Shown here one piece after another: positions 1 to 9,039 of a DNA stretch of 63,012 nucleotides. The stretch is from Massilia niastensis DSM 21313 (GTDB taxonomy: Bacteria > Pseudomonadota > Gammaproteobacteria > Burkholderiales > Burkholderiaceae_D): contig NZ_KB908112.1 in assembly GCF_000382345.1 (NCBI RefSeq), positions 1-63,012 on the forward strand, read 5' to 3'. The translations under genes were made by a program, and so were the position numbers. Positions within the stretch are counted from its first letter, which is position 1, and every line of letters begins with the position of its first letter. The notes under the pieces are model-generated. The model was not told the DNA's origin. It ran no database searches and was given only the letters and a program-made list of their open reading frames with translations.

Positions 1-177
1 GGCTTCGTCAACAAGTCGGCATGGGACCTGCGTCCGACTTCGACCCAGGCCCTGAACACGGGTTCGGCCGTGTCCACCGCCGCGCTGAAGGCTATCGCCA
101 GCTACCAGCACGTGGCCAAGGGCGTCACCCGTCCGGTCCTGGGCACCGTCGACATCGGCGCCTACGAGGCCAAGTAA
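1..177 (+). CDS. C-terminal end of a secreted beta-helix (choice-of-anchor Q type) protein, partial
   Basis: The reading frame is open from the first base to a TAA at 175-177, giving the last 58 residues of a protein that begins outside the window. It ends in GTVDIGAYEAK. A terminal DIGAYE-type motif is typical of secreted right-handed parallel beta-helix proteins annotated as choice-of-anchor Q domain proteins. Nothing upstream is visible, so the enzyme or adhesin class cannot be decided. A strong hairpin terminator follows 73 bp after the stop. The family call rests only on the terminal motif. Confidence 0.6.
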   Translation, partial: GFVNKSAWDLRPTSTQALNTGSAVSTAALKAIASYQHVAKGVTRPVLGTVDIGAYEAK

Positions 178-250
178 GCACCCGGGCTGACGGAGCAAGC
201 TGCCCCGTCAGTTGCCAGGCCGGCATCGGCAACGATGCCCGGCATGCATG

Positions 251-287
251 AAAAAAGTCGTCCGGCTTGCGCCGGACGACTTTTTTT
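251..287. terminator. Bidirectional rho-independent terminator
   Basis: A-tract, then GTCGTCCGGC, loop TTGC, GCCGGACGAC, then seven T. The 10-bp GC-rich stem is flanked by A6 and T7, so it can stop the gene ending at 177 and also the M13 peptidase gene coming from the right. Confidence 0.9.
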
Positions 288-334
288 CGTTCATCACGGA
301 TGTCCGGACGAGGCAGGCCCGTCCGGAAAGCGGC

Positions 335-2407
335 TTACCAGATGATCACGCGATCCTTCGGCGCCAGGTACATCTTGTCACCCGGCTTGACGCCGAAGGC
401 TTCGTAGAAGCCCGGCTGGTTCTTCAGGGTGCCGTTGGCGCGGTACTGGCCCGGCGAGTGCGGGTCGGTCTTGATCTGGGCGATCTGCGCCGGCTCGCGC
501 ATCTTGGTGCGCCACACCTGGCCCCAGCCCATGTAGAAGCGCTGGTCGCCGCTCAGGCCGTTGATCACGGGCGCCTTCTTGCCCTTCAGCGAGATCTTGT
601 ACGCCTTGTGGGCGATCGCCAGGCCCGAGTTGTCGCCGATGTTCTCGCCCAGGGTCAGTTCACCGTTCACGTTGTATCCCGGCAGCGGGCTGTAGGACGC
701 GTACTGATTGATCAGCACCTTGGTCTTTTCCGCGAACTTCTTGCTGTCCTCGGCGGTCCACCAGTTGCGCATGTTGCCGTCGCCGTCGTACTGCGAACCC
801 TGGTCGTCGAAGCCGTGGCTGATCTCGTGGCCGATCACGGCGCCGATGCCGCCGTAGTTGACCGCGTCATCCGCATTGGCGTCGAAGAACGGCGGCTGCA
901 GGATGGCGGCCGGGAACACGATCTCGTTCAGTTCCGGGTTGTAGTAGGCGTTCACCGTCTGCGGCGTCATGCCCCACTCTTCGCGGTCGATCGGCTTGCC
1001 CAGTTTGTTCAACTCGCGGTTGTATTCCACTTCGCGCGAACGCATCACGTTGCCGACCAGGTCGTCACGCTTGATGCTCAGGGTGGAATAATCCTTCCAC
1101 TTGTTCGGATAACCGATCTTCGGGGTGAACTTGGCCAGCTTGGCCTGGGCTTCCTTCTTGGTTGCCGGGCTCATCCAGTCGAGGGTATCGATCGAATCCT
1201 TGTAGGCGGCCAGCAGGTTCTTGACCAGCACTTCCATGCGCGCCTTGCGCTCGGCCGGGAAGTGTTCTTTCACGTACAGCTTGCCGACCGCATCGCCCAC
1301 GCCCGACTCGAGGGTGGTGACGCCGCGCTTCCAGCGCGGTTCCAGTTGCGGGATGCCGGCCAGGGTGGTGCCGTTGAAGGCGAAGCGCTGGTCGACGAAG
1401 GCCTTCGACAGGTAGTTGGCGTAGCCGTTCACCAGGTGCAGCTGCAGGTAGGATTTCCAGGTCTCGAGCGGCACGCGCTTGACCACCTCGGCGAAGCCCT
1501 TCAGGTAGGTCGGCTGGCTGACGATCACGTAGCCGGTCTTGGCGCCGATGCCGGAGGCGTCCAGCCACGACTTCCAGTCGTAGCCCGGCGCCAGCTCGGC
1601 CAGCTTGGCCAGCTCGACCTTGTTATAGGTCTTGACCGGGTCGCGGTTCTCGACCTTGGTCCACTGCACCTTGGCCAGCTCGGTCTCGAGCTCGACGATC
1701 GCCTTGGCGTCAAGGGCGGCGTTCTTGTTGCCGGCCATGGCCAGCAGCTTCTCGACGTGCTGCTGGTACTTGGCGCGGATGTCGGCCAGCTTGGCATCGT
1801 CGGTCTTCAGATAGTAGTCGCGGTCCGGCATGCCCAGGCCGGCCTGGTACAGGTCGGCCACGTACCTGGTCGAATCCTTGGCGTCCTGGTGAATGTAGAA
1901 GACGAACGGCACGTTCACGCCGATGCGGCCCAGGTGGGCGAACACCGCCGGCAGTTCGGCCTTGTCCTTGATCGCGGCGATCTTGCCCAGTTCGCCGCTC
2001 AAGGGCGTGATGCCCAGCTGTTCCAGGCGCGCCTCGTCCATGTAGCTGGCGTAGAAGTCGCCGATCTTCTGGACTTCGGTGCCGGCCGCCGCATTCTTGT
2101 CGGCGGCCGCCTTTTCCATGATCGCGCGCAGCTGCGGCAGGGTGTCGTCGCGCAGCTGGTGGAAGGCGCCCCAGGTCGACTTGTCGGCCGGGATCTCGAC
2201 CGTCTTCAGCCATTTGCCGTTCAGGTGCTCGAAGAAGTCGTCCTGCGCGCGTACCGACGGTTCCACGTACTGCAGCGCGATGCCGGACGTCAGGGTGGCG
2301 GCCTTGGCGCCGCTCTTGGCGGTGCTCCTGGCGGCGCTGCCGGTCTCGGCTTGCGCCATCGATGCCACCAGGACGAGCGCCGCGGCGCTCAGCAGATGTC
2401 GTTTCAT
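335..2407 (-). CDS. Exported M13 family zinc metallopeptidase (copy 1)
   Basis: 690 residues, a normal length for the M13 (neprilysin/PepO) family. The start at 2407 is chosen because GGAGAG lies four bases upstream; an ATG four codons earlier would place this Shine-Dalgarno inside the gene. MKRH plus a hydrophobic stretch ending in AQA is a Sec signal peptide, so action in the periplasm or outside is likely. The zinc site HEISH (residues 527-531) and the third ligand region ENIGD (Glu588, Asp592) are intact. The C-terminus ends DRVIIW instead of the family's usual CxxW. It lies directly downstream of a second M13 gene on the same strand with a short gap of about 70 bp, so the two probably form a tandem duplication and may be cotranscribed. 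Substrates are unknown. Confidence 0.95.
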   Translation of the reverse strand: MKRHLLSAAALVLVASMAQAETGSAARSTAKSGAKAATLTSGIALQYVEPSVRAQDDFFEHLNGKWLKTVEIPADKSTWGAFHQLRDDTLPQLRAIMEKAAADKNAAAGTEVQKIGDFYASYMDEARLEQLGITPLSGELGKIAAIKDKAELPAVFAHLGRIGVNVPFVFYIHQDAKDSTRYVADLYQAGLGMPDRDYYLKTDDAKLADIRAKYQQHVEKLLAMAGNKNAALDAKAIVELETELAKVQWTKVENRDPVKTYNKVELAKLAELAPGYDWKSWLDASGIGAKTGYVIVSQPTYLKGFAEVVKRVPLETWKSYLQLHLVNGYANYLSKAFVDQRFAFNGTTLAGIPQLEPRWKRGVTTLESGVGDAVGKLYVKEHFPAERKARMEVLVKNLLAAYKDSIDTLDWMSPATKKEAQAKLAKFTPKIGYPNKWKDYSTLSIKRDDLVGNVMRSREVEYNRELNKLGKPIDREEWGMTPQTVNAYYNPELNEIVFPAAILQPPFFDANADDAVNYGGIGAVIGHEISHGFDDQGSQYDGDGNMRNWWTAEDSKKFAEKTKVLINQYASYSPLPGYNVNGELTLGENIGDNSGLAIAHKAYKISLKGKKAPVINGLSGDQRFYMGWGQVWRTKMREPAQIAQIKTDPHSPGQYRANGTLKNQPGFYEAFGVKPGDKMYLAPKDRVIIW

Positions 2408-2480
2408 CAGTCTCTCCAATGTTGTTTTGGTGGGGGCGAGCCGGCGCTCGTGACGCCGGCCCGTACTGCCTGTGCCGCGC

Positions 2481-4538
2481 TTACCAGATGGTCACGCGGT
2501 CCTTCGGCGCCAGATACATCTTGTCGCCTTCCTTCACGCCGAATGCTTCATAGAACTCCGGCAGGTTCATCACGGTGCCGTTGGCACGGAACTGGCCCGG
2601 CGAGTGCGGGTCGGTCTTGACCTGGTTGATCTGCTGCGCCTCGCGCATCTTCGAGCGCCACACCTGGCCGAAGCCCATGAAGAAGCGCTGGTCGCCAGTC
2701 AAGCCATCGATCACCGGGGCCGGCTGCTTGGCCAGCGAGATCCGGTAGGCCTTGTAGGCGATCGACAGGCCGGCGTTGTCGCCGATGTTCTCGCCCAGGG
2801 TCAGTTCGCCGTTCACGTTATAGCCCGGCAGCGGGCTGAAGGCGTTGTACTGCCTGACCAGCTTGTCGGTGCGCGCCTGGAACGCGGCGCGGTCTTCCCT
2901 GGTCCACCAGTCGCGCAGGTTGCCGTCGCCATCCGACTGGCTGCCCTTGTCGTCGAAGCCGTGGCCGATCTCGTGGCCGATCACGGCGCCGATCGCGCCG
3001 TAGTTGACGGCGTCGTCGGCGCGCATGTCGAAGAACGGCGGCTGCAGGATCGCGGCCGGGAACACGATCTCGTTCATCGAGCTGCTGTAGTAGGCGTTCA
3101 CGGTCTGCGGCGTCATGCCCCATTCCTGGCGGTCGATCGGCTTGCCCAGCTTGTTGACGTTGCGGTTGTAGGCGAAGGTCGAGGCGCGCATCACGTTGCC
3201 GACCAGGTCGTCGCGCTTGACGCTCAGGGCCGCGTAGTCGCGCCACTTGTCCGGATAGCCGATCTTCGGGGTGAACTTGGCCAGCTTGGCCTGGGCCTGC
3301 TCCTTGGTCGCCGGGCTCATCCAGTCGAGCTTGTCGATCGATTCCTTGTAGGCGGCCATCAGGTTCTTCACCAGGACTTCCATGCGCGCCTTGCGCTCGG
3401 CCGGGAAGTGCTCCTTCACGTACAGCTTGCCGAGCGCCTCGCCCAGCGCGCCCTCGACGGTCGCCACGCCGATCTTCCAGTTCGGGCGCTGCTCGGTGAC
3501 GCCGGTCAGCACGGTGCCGTAGAAGGCGAAGTTCTCGTCCACGAAGGCCTTCGACAGGTAGGGCGCGTATTCGCGCAGCAGCTGCCATTCGAAGTAGGAC
3601 TTCAGGGTGGACAGCTCGGTTTTTTCCAGCACCTGGTTGAAGCCGGTCAGGTAGCTCGGCTGGGCCACGATCACGTACTCGAGCTTGCTGGCCACGCCGG
3701 CGGCGCCCAGGGCGGCCTTCCAGTCATAGCCCGGCGCCAGTTCGGCCAGCTTGGCCACGTCCATCCTGTTGTAGCGCTTGACCGGGTCGCGGTTCTCGAC
3801 CTTGGTCCATTGCACCCTGGCCAGTTCGGTCTCGAACTCGACGATCGCCCGGGCCTGGGCCTCGGCATTCGTTTCGCCCGCCAGCGCCAGGATCTTCGCC
3901 ACGTGCTTCTCGTAGGCGGCGCGGGTCTCGGCCATGCGCTTGTCGTCCAGCTTCAGGTAGTAGTCGCGGTCGGGCATGCCCAGGCCGCTCTGGCCGATAT
4001 AGGTCGCGTACTTGGTGGACGCGCGCGCATCCTGGCCGACGCGGATGCCGTACGGGGTCGCCACGCCGATCTTCGACAGGTGCGCGACCAGGGTCGGGAC
4101 GCCCTTCTTGTCCTTCAGCGCGCGGATGCGGGCCAGCTCGCCGGTCAGCGGCTTGTAGCCCAGGCTTTCGCGGCGCGCTTCATCCATGAAGCTGGCGTAC
4201 AGGTCGCCGATCTTCCGGGCTTCGCTGCCGGACTTTGCTGCCGGATCCTGTTGCGCGGCCTCGATGATCGCGCGCAGCTGCGGCGTGGTGTCGTCGCGCA
4301 GCTTCATGAAGGTGCCCCAGCTGGCCTTGTCGCTCGGGATCTCGGTGCTCTTCAGCCACTTGCCGTTCAGGTAGGTGAAGAAGTCGTCCTGAGGACGCAC
4401 GCTGGTGTCGATGTATTGCGTGTCGATGCCCGAGATGCGTGCCGATCCGGCGGTAGCCGGGGCTGGCGTGTTATCCGCCGCGTGGGCGAATGCAGCCATC
4501 AGGGACAAGGTCAAGGTGCTCAGAAGGTGTCGCTTCAT
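2481..4538 (-). CDS. Exported M13 family zinc metallopeptidase (copy 2)
   Basis: 685 residues from the ATG at 4538, which has TGAGGA five to six bases upstream; a longer upstream reading would add 18 residues before the signal peptide and is rejected. The signal peptide begins MKRHLLST and ends in AHA. HEIGH followed by GFDD, and ENIGD further on, form the M13 zinc site. It is clearly paralogous to the downstream copy: the same signal peptide start, near-identical blocks such as WMSPATK and PQTVNAYY, and the same C-terminal residues. The two therefore arose by duplication. No T-tract hairpin separates them. Confidence 0.95.
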   Translation of the reverse strand: MKRHLLSTLTLSLMAAFAHAADNTPAPATAGSARISGIDTQYIDTSVRPQDDFFTYLNGKWLKSTEIPSDKASWGTFMKLRDDTTPQLRAIIEAAQQDPAAKSGSEARKIGDLYASFMDEARRESLGYKPLTGELARIRALKDKKGVPTLVAHLSKIGVATPYGIRVGQDARASTKYATYIGQSGLGMPDRDYYLKLDDKRMAETRAAYEKHVAKILALAGETNAEAQARAIVEFETELARVQWTKVENRDPVKRYNRMDVAKLAELAPGYDWKAALGAAGVASKLEYVIVAQPSYLTGFNQVLEKTELSTLKSYFEWQLLREYAPYLSKAFVDENFAFYGTVLTGVTEQRPNWKIGVATVEGALGEALGKLYVKEHFPAERKARMEVLVKNLMAAYKESIDKLDWMSPATKEQAQAKLAKFTPKIGYPDKWRDYAALSVKRDDLVGNVMRASTFAYNRNVNKLGKPIDRQEWGMTPQTVNAYYSSSMNEIVFPAAILQPPFFDMRADDAVNYGAIGAVIGHEIGHGFDDKGSQSDGDGNLRDWWTREDRAAFQARTDKLVRQYNAFSPLPGYNVNGELTLGENIGDNAGLSIAYKAYRISLAKQPAPVIDGLTGDQRFFMGFGQVWRSKMREAQQINQVKTDPHSPGQFRANGTVMNLPEFYEAFGVKEGDKMYLAPKDRVTIW

Positions 4539-4608
4539 GAAAATCCTCAATTGCGGGGGTAAGTCGGCTTGATAAGCCGGAAAATGTAGCACAGGGTGTC
4601 GGCGGGAA

Positions 4609-6834
4609 TCACAGTTTCGTCTCCAGCCGTACCCCGACCGTTGCGTAAGTGCGCGATTGGGTGCTGGTGAACACGTCCGGCAGGGTCACGCTGCGCGCCG
4701 TGTCGTAGTTCTGCGACAGCAGGTTGCTGCCGAACAGGCGCAGCTGGGTATGGGCCGGGAAGCGCCACAGGCCGAACACGTCGAGCTGGCGCTTGGCGCC
4801 GGTGCGCGACAGCTCCTCGTTGCTGGCCTGGACCGCGAACTCCGGAGTCCAGTTGATGCTCGCGCCCAGGGTCAGCGGGATCGCCTTCAGGCGCCAGTCG
4901 GCGCCCAGGTTGGCGGTCTGCCCGGCCTGGCCCTCGAGGCGGTTGTACGGGCCGCGGATGTCCTCGACGTCGGACCAGAAGCGGCTGTAGTTCGCGCGCA
5001 CGTCGACGTTCGGCGCTGCCGGGAACAGGTCGGACAGCTGGAACTTGGCTTCCAGTTCGATGCCGCTGGTGCGCGCCTTGCCGATGTTGGCCGGACGCGA
5101 GATCCAGCGCAGGCCTTGGGCAGTCGCCGTTTCGATGACCACGCGGCGGATCAGGTCGTCCACGTCGCGTACGAAGCCGCTCGCCGAGACGATGCCGGTG
5201 CGGCCGATGTAGTGTTCATAGGCCAGGTCGATGCCGGTGGCCAGCTCGGGCTTCAGGTCCGGATTGCCGCTGCGGTCGGGGCGCACGAAGGAATTGTCGG
5301 CCGAGATGCCCGGGGCCGCGATCATGTCGTTCAGGGGCGCGGCGCGGTAGCTGCGCGTCAGGCTGGCGCGCAGCTGGTCCTTCTCGCTGCCGGGAATGCG
5401 CCACACCGTGTGCAGCACCGGACTCCAGACGCGGCTGAGGTTCTTCACGTCCTTGCCGGCGCCCTGGCTGGTGGTGCGGATGCCTTCCCAGCGCAGGCCC
5501 AGGTAGGCCGACCAGCGCTCGGTGATGTCCCATTCGTCCTGGGCGAACAGCGCCAGGCGGCGCTGCTTGGCGGCCAGGCTGGCGCCCGATTCCTCGTACA
5601 GCGGGCTGCCGTCGTCCTCGGCCACCTGGACCTGTTCCAGGCGGTTCGCCTCGACATCCCAGCCGATCGCCAGCAGGTGGCCTTTGGCGACCGGCTTCGT
5701 GTATTTGCCGCCGGTGTTCGCGCTGCGGAAGCGCGAGTCGCCGCTGTCGTTGAAGACGCGCAGCGGCTCGCCGGCGAAGCCGAAGCTGCGGCGCAGGCTG
5801 CTGTTTTCGCTGTTGGCGCCACCGGCGCCGAACTTCACATCCAGCTTGGCGCCGCCTTCCATGCGGTGCAGCCAGTTGCCGAACAGGCGCCCGAAAGTCG
5901 CTTCCGATCTCGATGCCTGCAACAGGCGCGCATAGTCGGGCGAGCCGGCGATGCGCTCGACCTCGTTGGCCAGGCGCGAGTTGCTGCGATTGACGCCGAG
6001 GAAGGGCTGGATCGTCAGCGTGTCCTTGTTGTCGAAGGTGTAGGACACGCGCGGGCTGAGGTGCAGCCCCCTGGAGCGCGCATCGCTGCGGCCGCGCAGC
6101 AGCTGCTCGCTATCGGGCGTGCCGTCGCGCCGCTCGCTGCGGTCGTAGGTCGTGCTCTCGTTCTCGTTGCGGTTCTGGTGCAGCATCACGTTGGTGAGCC
6201 AGCCCAGCTGGCCCGACTTGCCCGGCATCGCCAGCGACACGTTGGGCGAATGCAGGCCTTTCGCCACGCTGTCGCTGACGCGGAACTGGATGTCCTTCTG
6301 CTGGTAACCCTCGCGCAGCACGATATTGATGGTGCCGGCGATCGCCTGGGTGCTGTGCTCGGCCACCGGGCCGCGCATCACCTCGATGCGCTCGACCTGG
6401 TCGGGCGGCAGCGACTCCAGCGAGAAGCCCGGCGGCGGGCGCTCGCCATTCACCAGCATCTGGGTATAGCCGTTGCCCATGCCGCGCATGCGCACCCCGC
6501 CGCCGCCGCGTCCCGGCGCACCGCCGACGGTCACGCCCGGCAGGCGCTTGAGGATGTCGCCGACATTGCTGTCGCCATTGCGGTCCAGCTCTTCGCGCCC
6601 GAACACCATCTTGCCGGCGGTCGACAGGCGGCGCTGGTCGGTGTCGTTGGCGCGGCTGCCGCTGACCGTGACCTGCTGGATCGTTGCGTCGGGTTTGGCG
6701 GCGGCGGAGCGGCCCGGGGCGGGAGATGGGGCCTGTTCCTGCGCGGCGCCGGCTTCAGGAGTGACCTGGCCGGCGGCGTGGGCGGCTGCAGTACCGAGCA
6801 GCGCCGCGCAGGCCAGGGAAGCATATGGTTTCAT
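4609..6834 (-). CDS. TonB-dependent outer-membrane receptor
   Basis: 741 residues. An N-terminal signal peptide ending AHA is followed by an Ala/Pro-rich stretch and a TonB-box-like segment (IQQVTVSGSR, about residue 53). The plug domain is about residues 65-175 (GREELDRNGDSNVGDILKRLPGV, then the typical VERIEVMRGP). A long beta-barrel follows, with aromatic-rich strands to the end. Such receptors import siderophores, cobalamin, sugars or peptides using TonB-ExbBD energy; the ligand cannot be read from sequence. No regulator or ABC transporter is adjacent, and I saw no convincing Fur box in its upstream region. The last residue is Leu, not the usual Phe. The ribosome-binding site is weak. Confidence 0.92.
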   Translation of the reverse strand: MKPYASLACAALLGTAAAHAAGQVTPEAGAAQEQAPSPAPGRSAAAKPDATIQQVTVSGSRANDTDQRRLSTAGKMVFGREELDRNGDSNVGDILKRLPGVTVGGAPGRGGGGVRMRGMGNGYTQMLVNGERPPPGFSLESLPPDQVERIEVMRGPVAEHSTQAIAGTINIVLREGYQQKDIQFRVSDSVAKGLHSPNVSLAMPGKSGQLGWLTNVMLHQNRNENESTTYDRSERRDGTPDSEQLLRGRSDARSRGLHLSPRVSYTFDNKDTLTIQPFLGVNRSNSRLANEVERIAGSPDYARLLQASRSEATFGRLFGNWLHRMEGGAKLDVKFGAGGANSENSSLRRSFGFAGEPLRVFNDSGDSRFRSANTGGKYTKPVAKGHLLAIGWDVEANRLEQVQVAEDDGSPLYEESGASLAAKQRRLALFAQDEWDITERWSAYLGLRWEGIRTTSQGAGKDVKNLSRVWSPVLHTVWRIPGSEKDQLRASLTRSYRAAPLNDMIAAPGISADNSFVRPDRSGNPDLKPELATGIDLAYEHYIGRTGIVSASGFVRDVDDLIRRVVIETATAQGLRWISRPANIGKARTSGIELEAKFQLSDLFPAAPNVDVRANYSRFWSDVEDIRGPYNRLEGQAGQTANLGADWRLKAIPLTLGASINWTPEFAVQASNEELSRTGAKRQLDVFGLWRFPAHTQLRLFGSNLLSQNYDTARSVTLPDVFTSTQSRTYATVGVRLETKL

Positions 6835-7116
6835 TCGCTATTCTTGTTCTTGCAGTGGCATCCCGGGACGCGCGGCGAAGGCGCATGCCGGCAGGGTTGA
6901 GGCATTCTAGCGGCTGAAAAACAGGCAGCGATGGCAATCAGGCTTTTTTTACTTTTCGATACATGATCTGTATGTCGGATCGATGAAACTGACATATGCA
7001 TGTGTTGGACCCGGACAACAGCCTGGCAAACAGACGGTGGGAGTTGCGGAACGGAATGTACAATCCGCAGGGAGGCATCCGGGATCGCGCCCTGCGCGTT
7101 TGAGCAGTCCGGAAAG

Positions 7117-7144
7117 AAAAAAGCCCACGGAGGGGGCCGTGGGC
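7117..7144 (-). terminator. Intrinsic terminator on the minus strand inside an intergenic region
   Basis: Read on the minus strand: GCCCACGG, loop CCCCCT, CCGTGGGC, then six T. No annotated gene ends here: the nearest gene to the right starts at 7431 on the other strand. It must therefore end a short orphan transcript, or serve none. Confidence 0.75.
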
Positions 7145-7181
7145 GAAGACCACTTCAAAGAGTGGAGAGAGAGAAAAACTG
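7117..7181 (-). ncRNA. Candidate small RNA with C-rich anti-Shine-Dalgarno-like loops
   Basis: A minus-strand TATAGT (7188-7193) could be a -10 box, giving a transcript of about 65 nt from near 7181 to the terminator. It would have a pyrimidine-rich 5' part (TCTCTCTCTCC), a short hairpin (CCACT, loop, AGTGG) and the terminator hairpin with CCCCCU in its loop. Both C-rich single-stranded segments could pair with GGAG-type ribosome-binding sites. No good -35 box is visible. The RNA is inferred only from the orphan terminator and this layout. Confidence 0.4.
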
Positions 7182-7262
7182 AGATTGACTATAGGGTGCC
7201 TCTCCCCCGTTCGCTTGCACTCTTACAATTGCTTACCAACGCCAGGCAAAGCGCGAACAAGC

Positions 7263-7291
7263 TTGACACTTTCTCCCGATTTGTCTTTACA
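7263..7291 (+). promoter_or_regulatory. Possible sigma70 promoter for the S41 protease
   Basis: A perfect TTGACA at 7263-7268 is followed after 17 bp by TTTACA (three of six consensus positions). It lies about 140 bp before the start at 7431. A second -10-like hexamer, TATACT at 7370-7375, lacks a -35 partner. Confidence 0.35.
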
Positions 7292-7430
7292 CTCCAGGTA
7301 GTCGCACCCGCCTGGCGCCGGGCGCGCGTCCGTTTGCGCTCGCGCCCGCATGGACCGCGTGAACGGGTTTATACTGGGCTCGCGCTACCTCAGGTGTGAC
7401 AATGGCGCGCGCTGCCACTACGGGTGACCC

Positions 7431-8861
7431 ATGGGCTCCACTTTCAAGAATTCCTGTCTCGTTGGCCTTGGCGCGATTGCCGGGGTCGCCATCTCCATGC
7501 AGTTTTCCGCCCTCGCCCAGAAACCGGTCGAGGCAGGCATGCCCATGGCCGAACTGCGCCAGCTGGCCGACGTCTACGGCGTCATCAAGGCCACCTACGT
7601 CGAACCGGTCGAGGACAAGGCGCTGCTGTCGGAAGCCATTTCCGGCATGGTCGCCTCGCTCGATCCCCATTCGGCCTATCTCGACCCGCGCGCCTTCCGC
7701 GAGCTGCGCGAAGGCACCGAGGGCCGCTTCGTCGGCCTCGGCATCGAGATTTCCGAAAGCGAGGAGGGCTATGTCGAGATCGTCGCCCCGATCGAGGATT
7801 CGCCCGCTTTCCATGCCGGCATCAAGGAAGGCGACCTGATCACCGAGATCGACGGCCATCCGGTGCAGGGCCTGCCGATCAACGACGCGATCAAGCGCAT
7901 GCGCGGCGAGCCGGGCACCAGGGTCACGCTCACCATCGCACGCAAGGATGCGCCGGAACCGCTGCGCTTCACCATCGTGCGCAGCGAGATCATCCAGAAA
8001 AGCGTCAAGGCCAGGATGGTCGAACCCGGCTATGCCTGGGTGCGCGTCTCGCAGTTCCAGGAGCCTACCGTGGACGACATGGCCGCCAAGCTGCAGGCGC
8101 TATACCGCGAGGATCCGGACATGAAGGGCCTGGTACTCGACCTGCGCAACGACCCGGGCGGCCTGCTGCAGGGCGCGATCGGGGTGGCGGCGGCCTTCCT
8201 GCCCAAGGATGCCGAGATCGTCTCGACCAATGGCCAGCTGGCCGATTCCAAGCAGCGCTTCTACGGGCGTCCCGAGTTCTACATGCTGCGCAGCGGTTCC
8301 GACCCGCTGGCCAGCCTGCCGTCAGCATTCAAGAGCCTGCCGATGGTGGTGCTGGTGAATACCGGCTCGGCCTCGGCCTCCGAAATCGTGGCCGGCGCGC
8401 TGCAGGACTACAAGCGCGCCATCATCCTCGGCACCCAGACCTTCGGCAAGGGCTCGGTGCAGACCATCCGCCCGATCGGCCGCGACGCGGCGGTCAAGCT
8501 GACCACGGCGCGCTACTACACCCCGGCCGGGCGCTCGATCCAGGCGCGCGGCATCGTGCCCGACTTCCCGGTCGACGAGACCGCCGAAGGCGACGGCCTG
8601 AATGCGCTGCGCATGCGCGAGGCCGACCTGGAGCGCCACCTGTCGAACGACCGCGACAAGGAAGTGGCGACGCGCCAGGACGACATCGACGAACAGGTGC
8701 GCGTGCTGGCCGAGGCGCGCCTGCGCAAGCCGGTCGACTACGGCAGCAACGAAGACTTCCAGCTGGCGCAGGCCTTGCGCCACCTCAAGGGCGAGCAGGT
8801 CCAGTTGTCCAAGGGGGCGCGCTCGACCAGGCTGGCCCAGCAGGCTGTCGAAGGCCGCTGA
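7431..8861 (+). CDS. S41 family C-terminal processing protease (CtpA-like)
   Basis: 476 residues. A hydrophobic N-terminal segment (about residues 9-29) exports or anchors the protein in the periplasm. A PDZ domain follows (about residues 98-185), then the S41 catalytic domain. The Ser-Lys dyad is visible: Ser315 in GSASASEI and Lys340 in TFGKGSVQ, 25 residues apart as in Prc/CtpA. RYYTPAGRSIQARGI is also typical. Such enzymes trim or degrade periplasmic proteins from their C-termini, often murein hydrolases or penicillin-binding proteins. The start has only a weak GGTGA upstream. The gene appears monocistronic; the next gene begins 178 bp later. Confidence 0.93.
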   Translation: MGSTFKNSCLVGLGAIAGVAISMQFSALAQKPVEAGMPMAELRQLADVYGVIKATYVEPVEDKALLSEAISGMVASLDPHSAYLDPRAFRELREGTEGRFVGLGIEISESEEGYVEIVAPIEDSPAFHAGIKEGDLITEIDGHPVQGLPINDAIKRMRGEPGTRVTLTIARKDAPEPLRFTIVRSEIIQKSVKARMVEPGYAWVRVSQFQEPTVDDMAAKLQALYREDPDMKGLVLDLRNDPGGLLQGAIGVAAAFLPKDAEIVSTNGQLADSKQRFYGRPEFYMLRSGSDPLASLPSAFKSLPMVVLVNTGSASASEIVAGALQDYKRAIILGTQTFGKGSVQTIRPIGRDAAVKLTTARYYTPAGRSIQARGIVPDFPVDETAEGDGLNALRMREADLERHLSNDRDKEVATRQDDIDEQVRVLAEARLRKPVDYGSNEDFQLAQALRHLKGEQVQLSKGARSTRLAQQAVEGR

Positions 8862-9039
8862 GCCGGCACTTGCCCCACCCTTGCGGGGACGTGGACCGAC
8901 GCATGGCAAGCGGCCTGCATACCAGTCCGGATCGCCTTCAACAAGCCTGTCTCCGGCGATTCCACGTTTTAGCACGACCGTGTAGAATCGGCGCATCCTG
9001 CGGGCAAGTCCCTTTATTCCCTTTGAAAGTTTCCCGATC

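Larger units (their letters stand above)
6835..7430. other. 596-bp intergenic region between divergent genes
   Basis: The gap separates the TonB receptor (minus strand) from the S41 protease (plus strand). It holds an A+T-rich stretch at about 6940-6990, a minus-strand intrinsic terminator at 7117-7144 with a possible short transcript to its right, a possible plus-strand promoter at 7263-7291, and a TATACT hexamer at 7370-7375. Short open frames in it have no coding character or ribosome-binding sites. Confidence 0.6.

Noticed and set aside
4539..4608. Possible promoter or site between the TonB receptor and M13 copy 2
   Set aside because: Only 70 bp; a Shine-Dalgarno is clear but no convincing promoter or hairpin was seen.
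212..6900. Long plus-strand open frames opposite the M13 and TonB receptor genes
   Set aside because: Composition is shadow-like; the minus-strand frames have signal peptides, motifs and ribosome-binding sites.
6938..7158. Short open frames in the gap before the S41 protease
   Set aside because: No ribosome-binding sites or recognisable protein features, and they overlap each other and the candidate sRNA.
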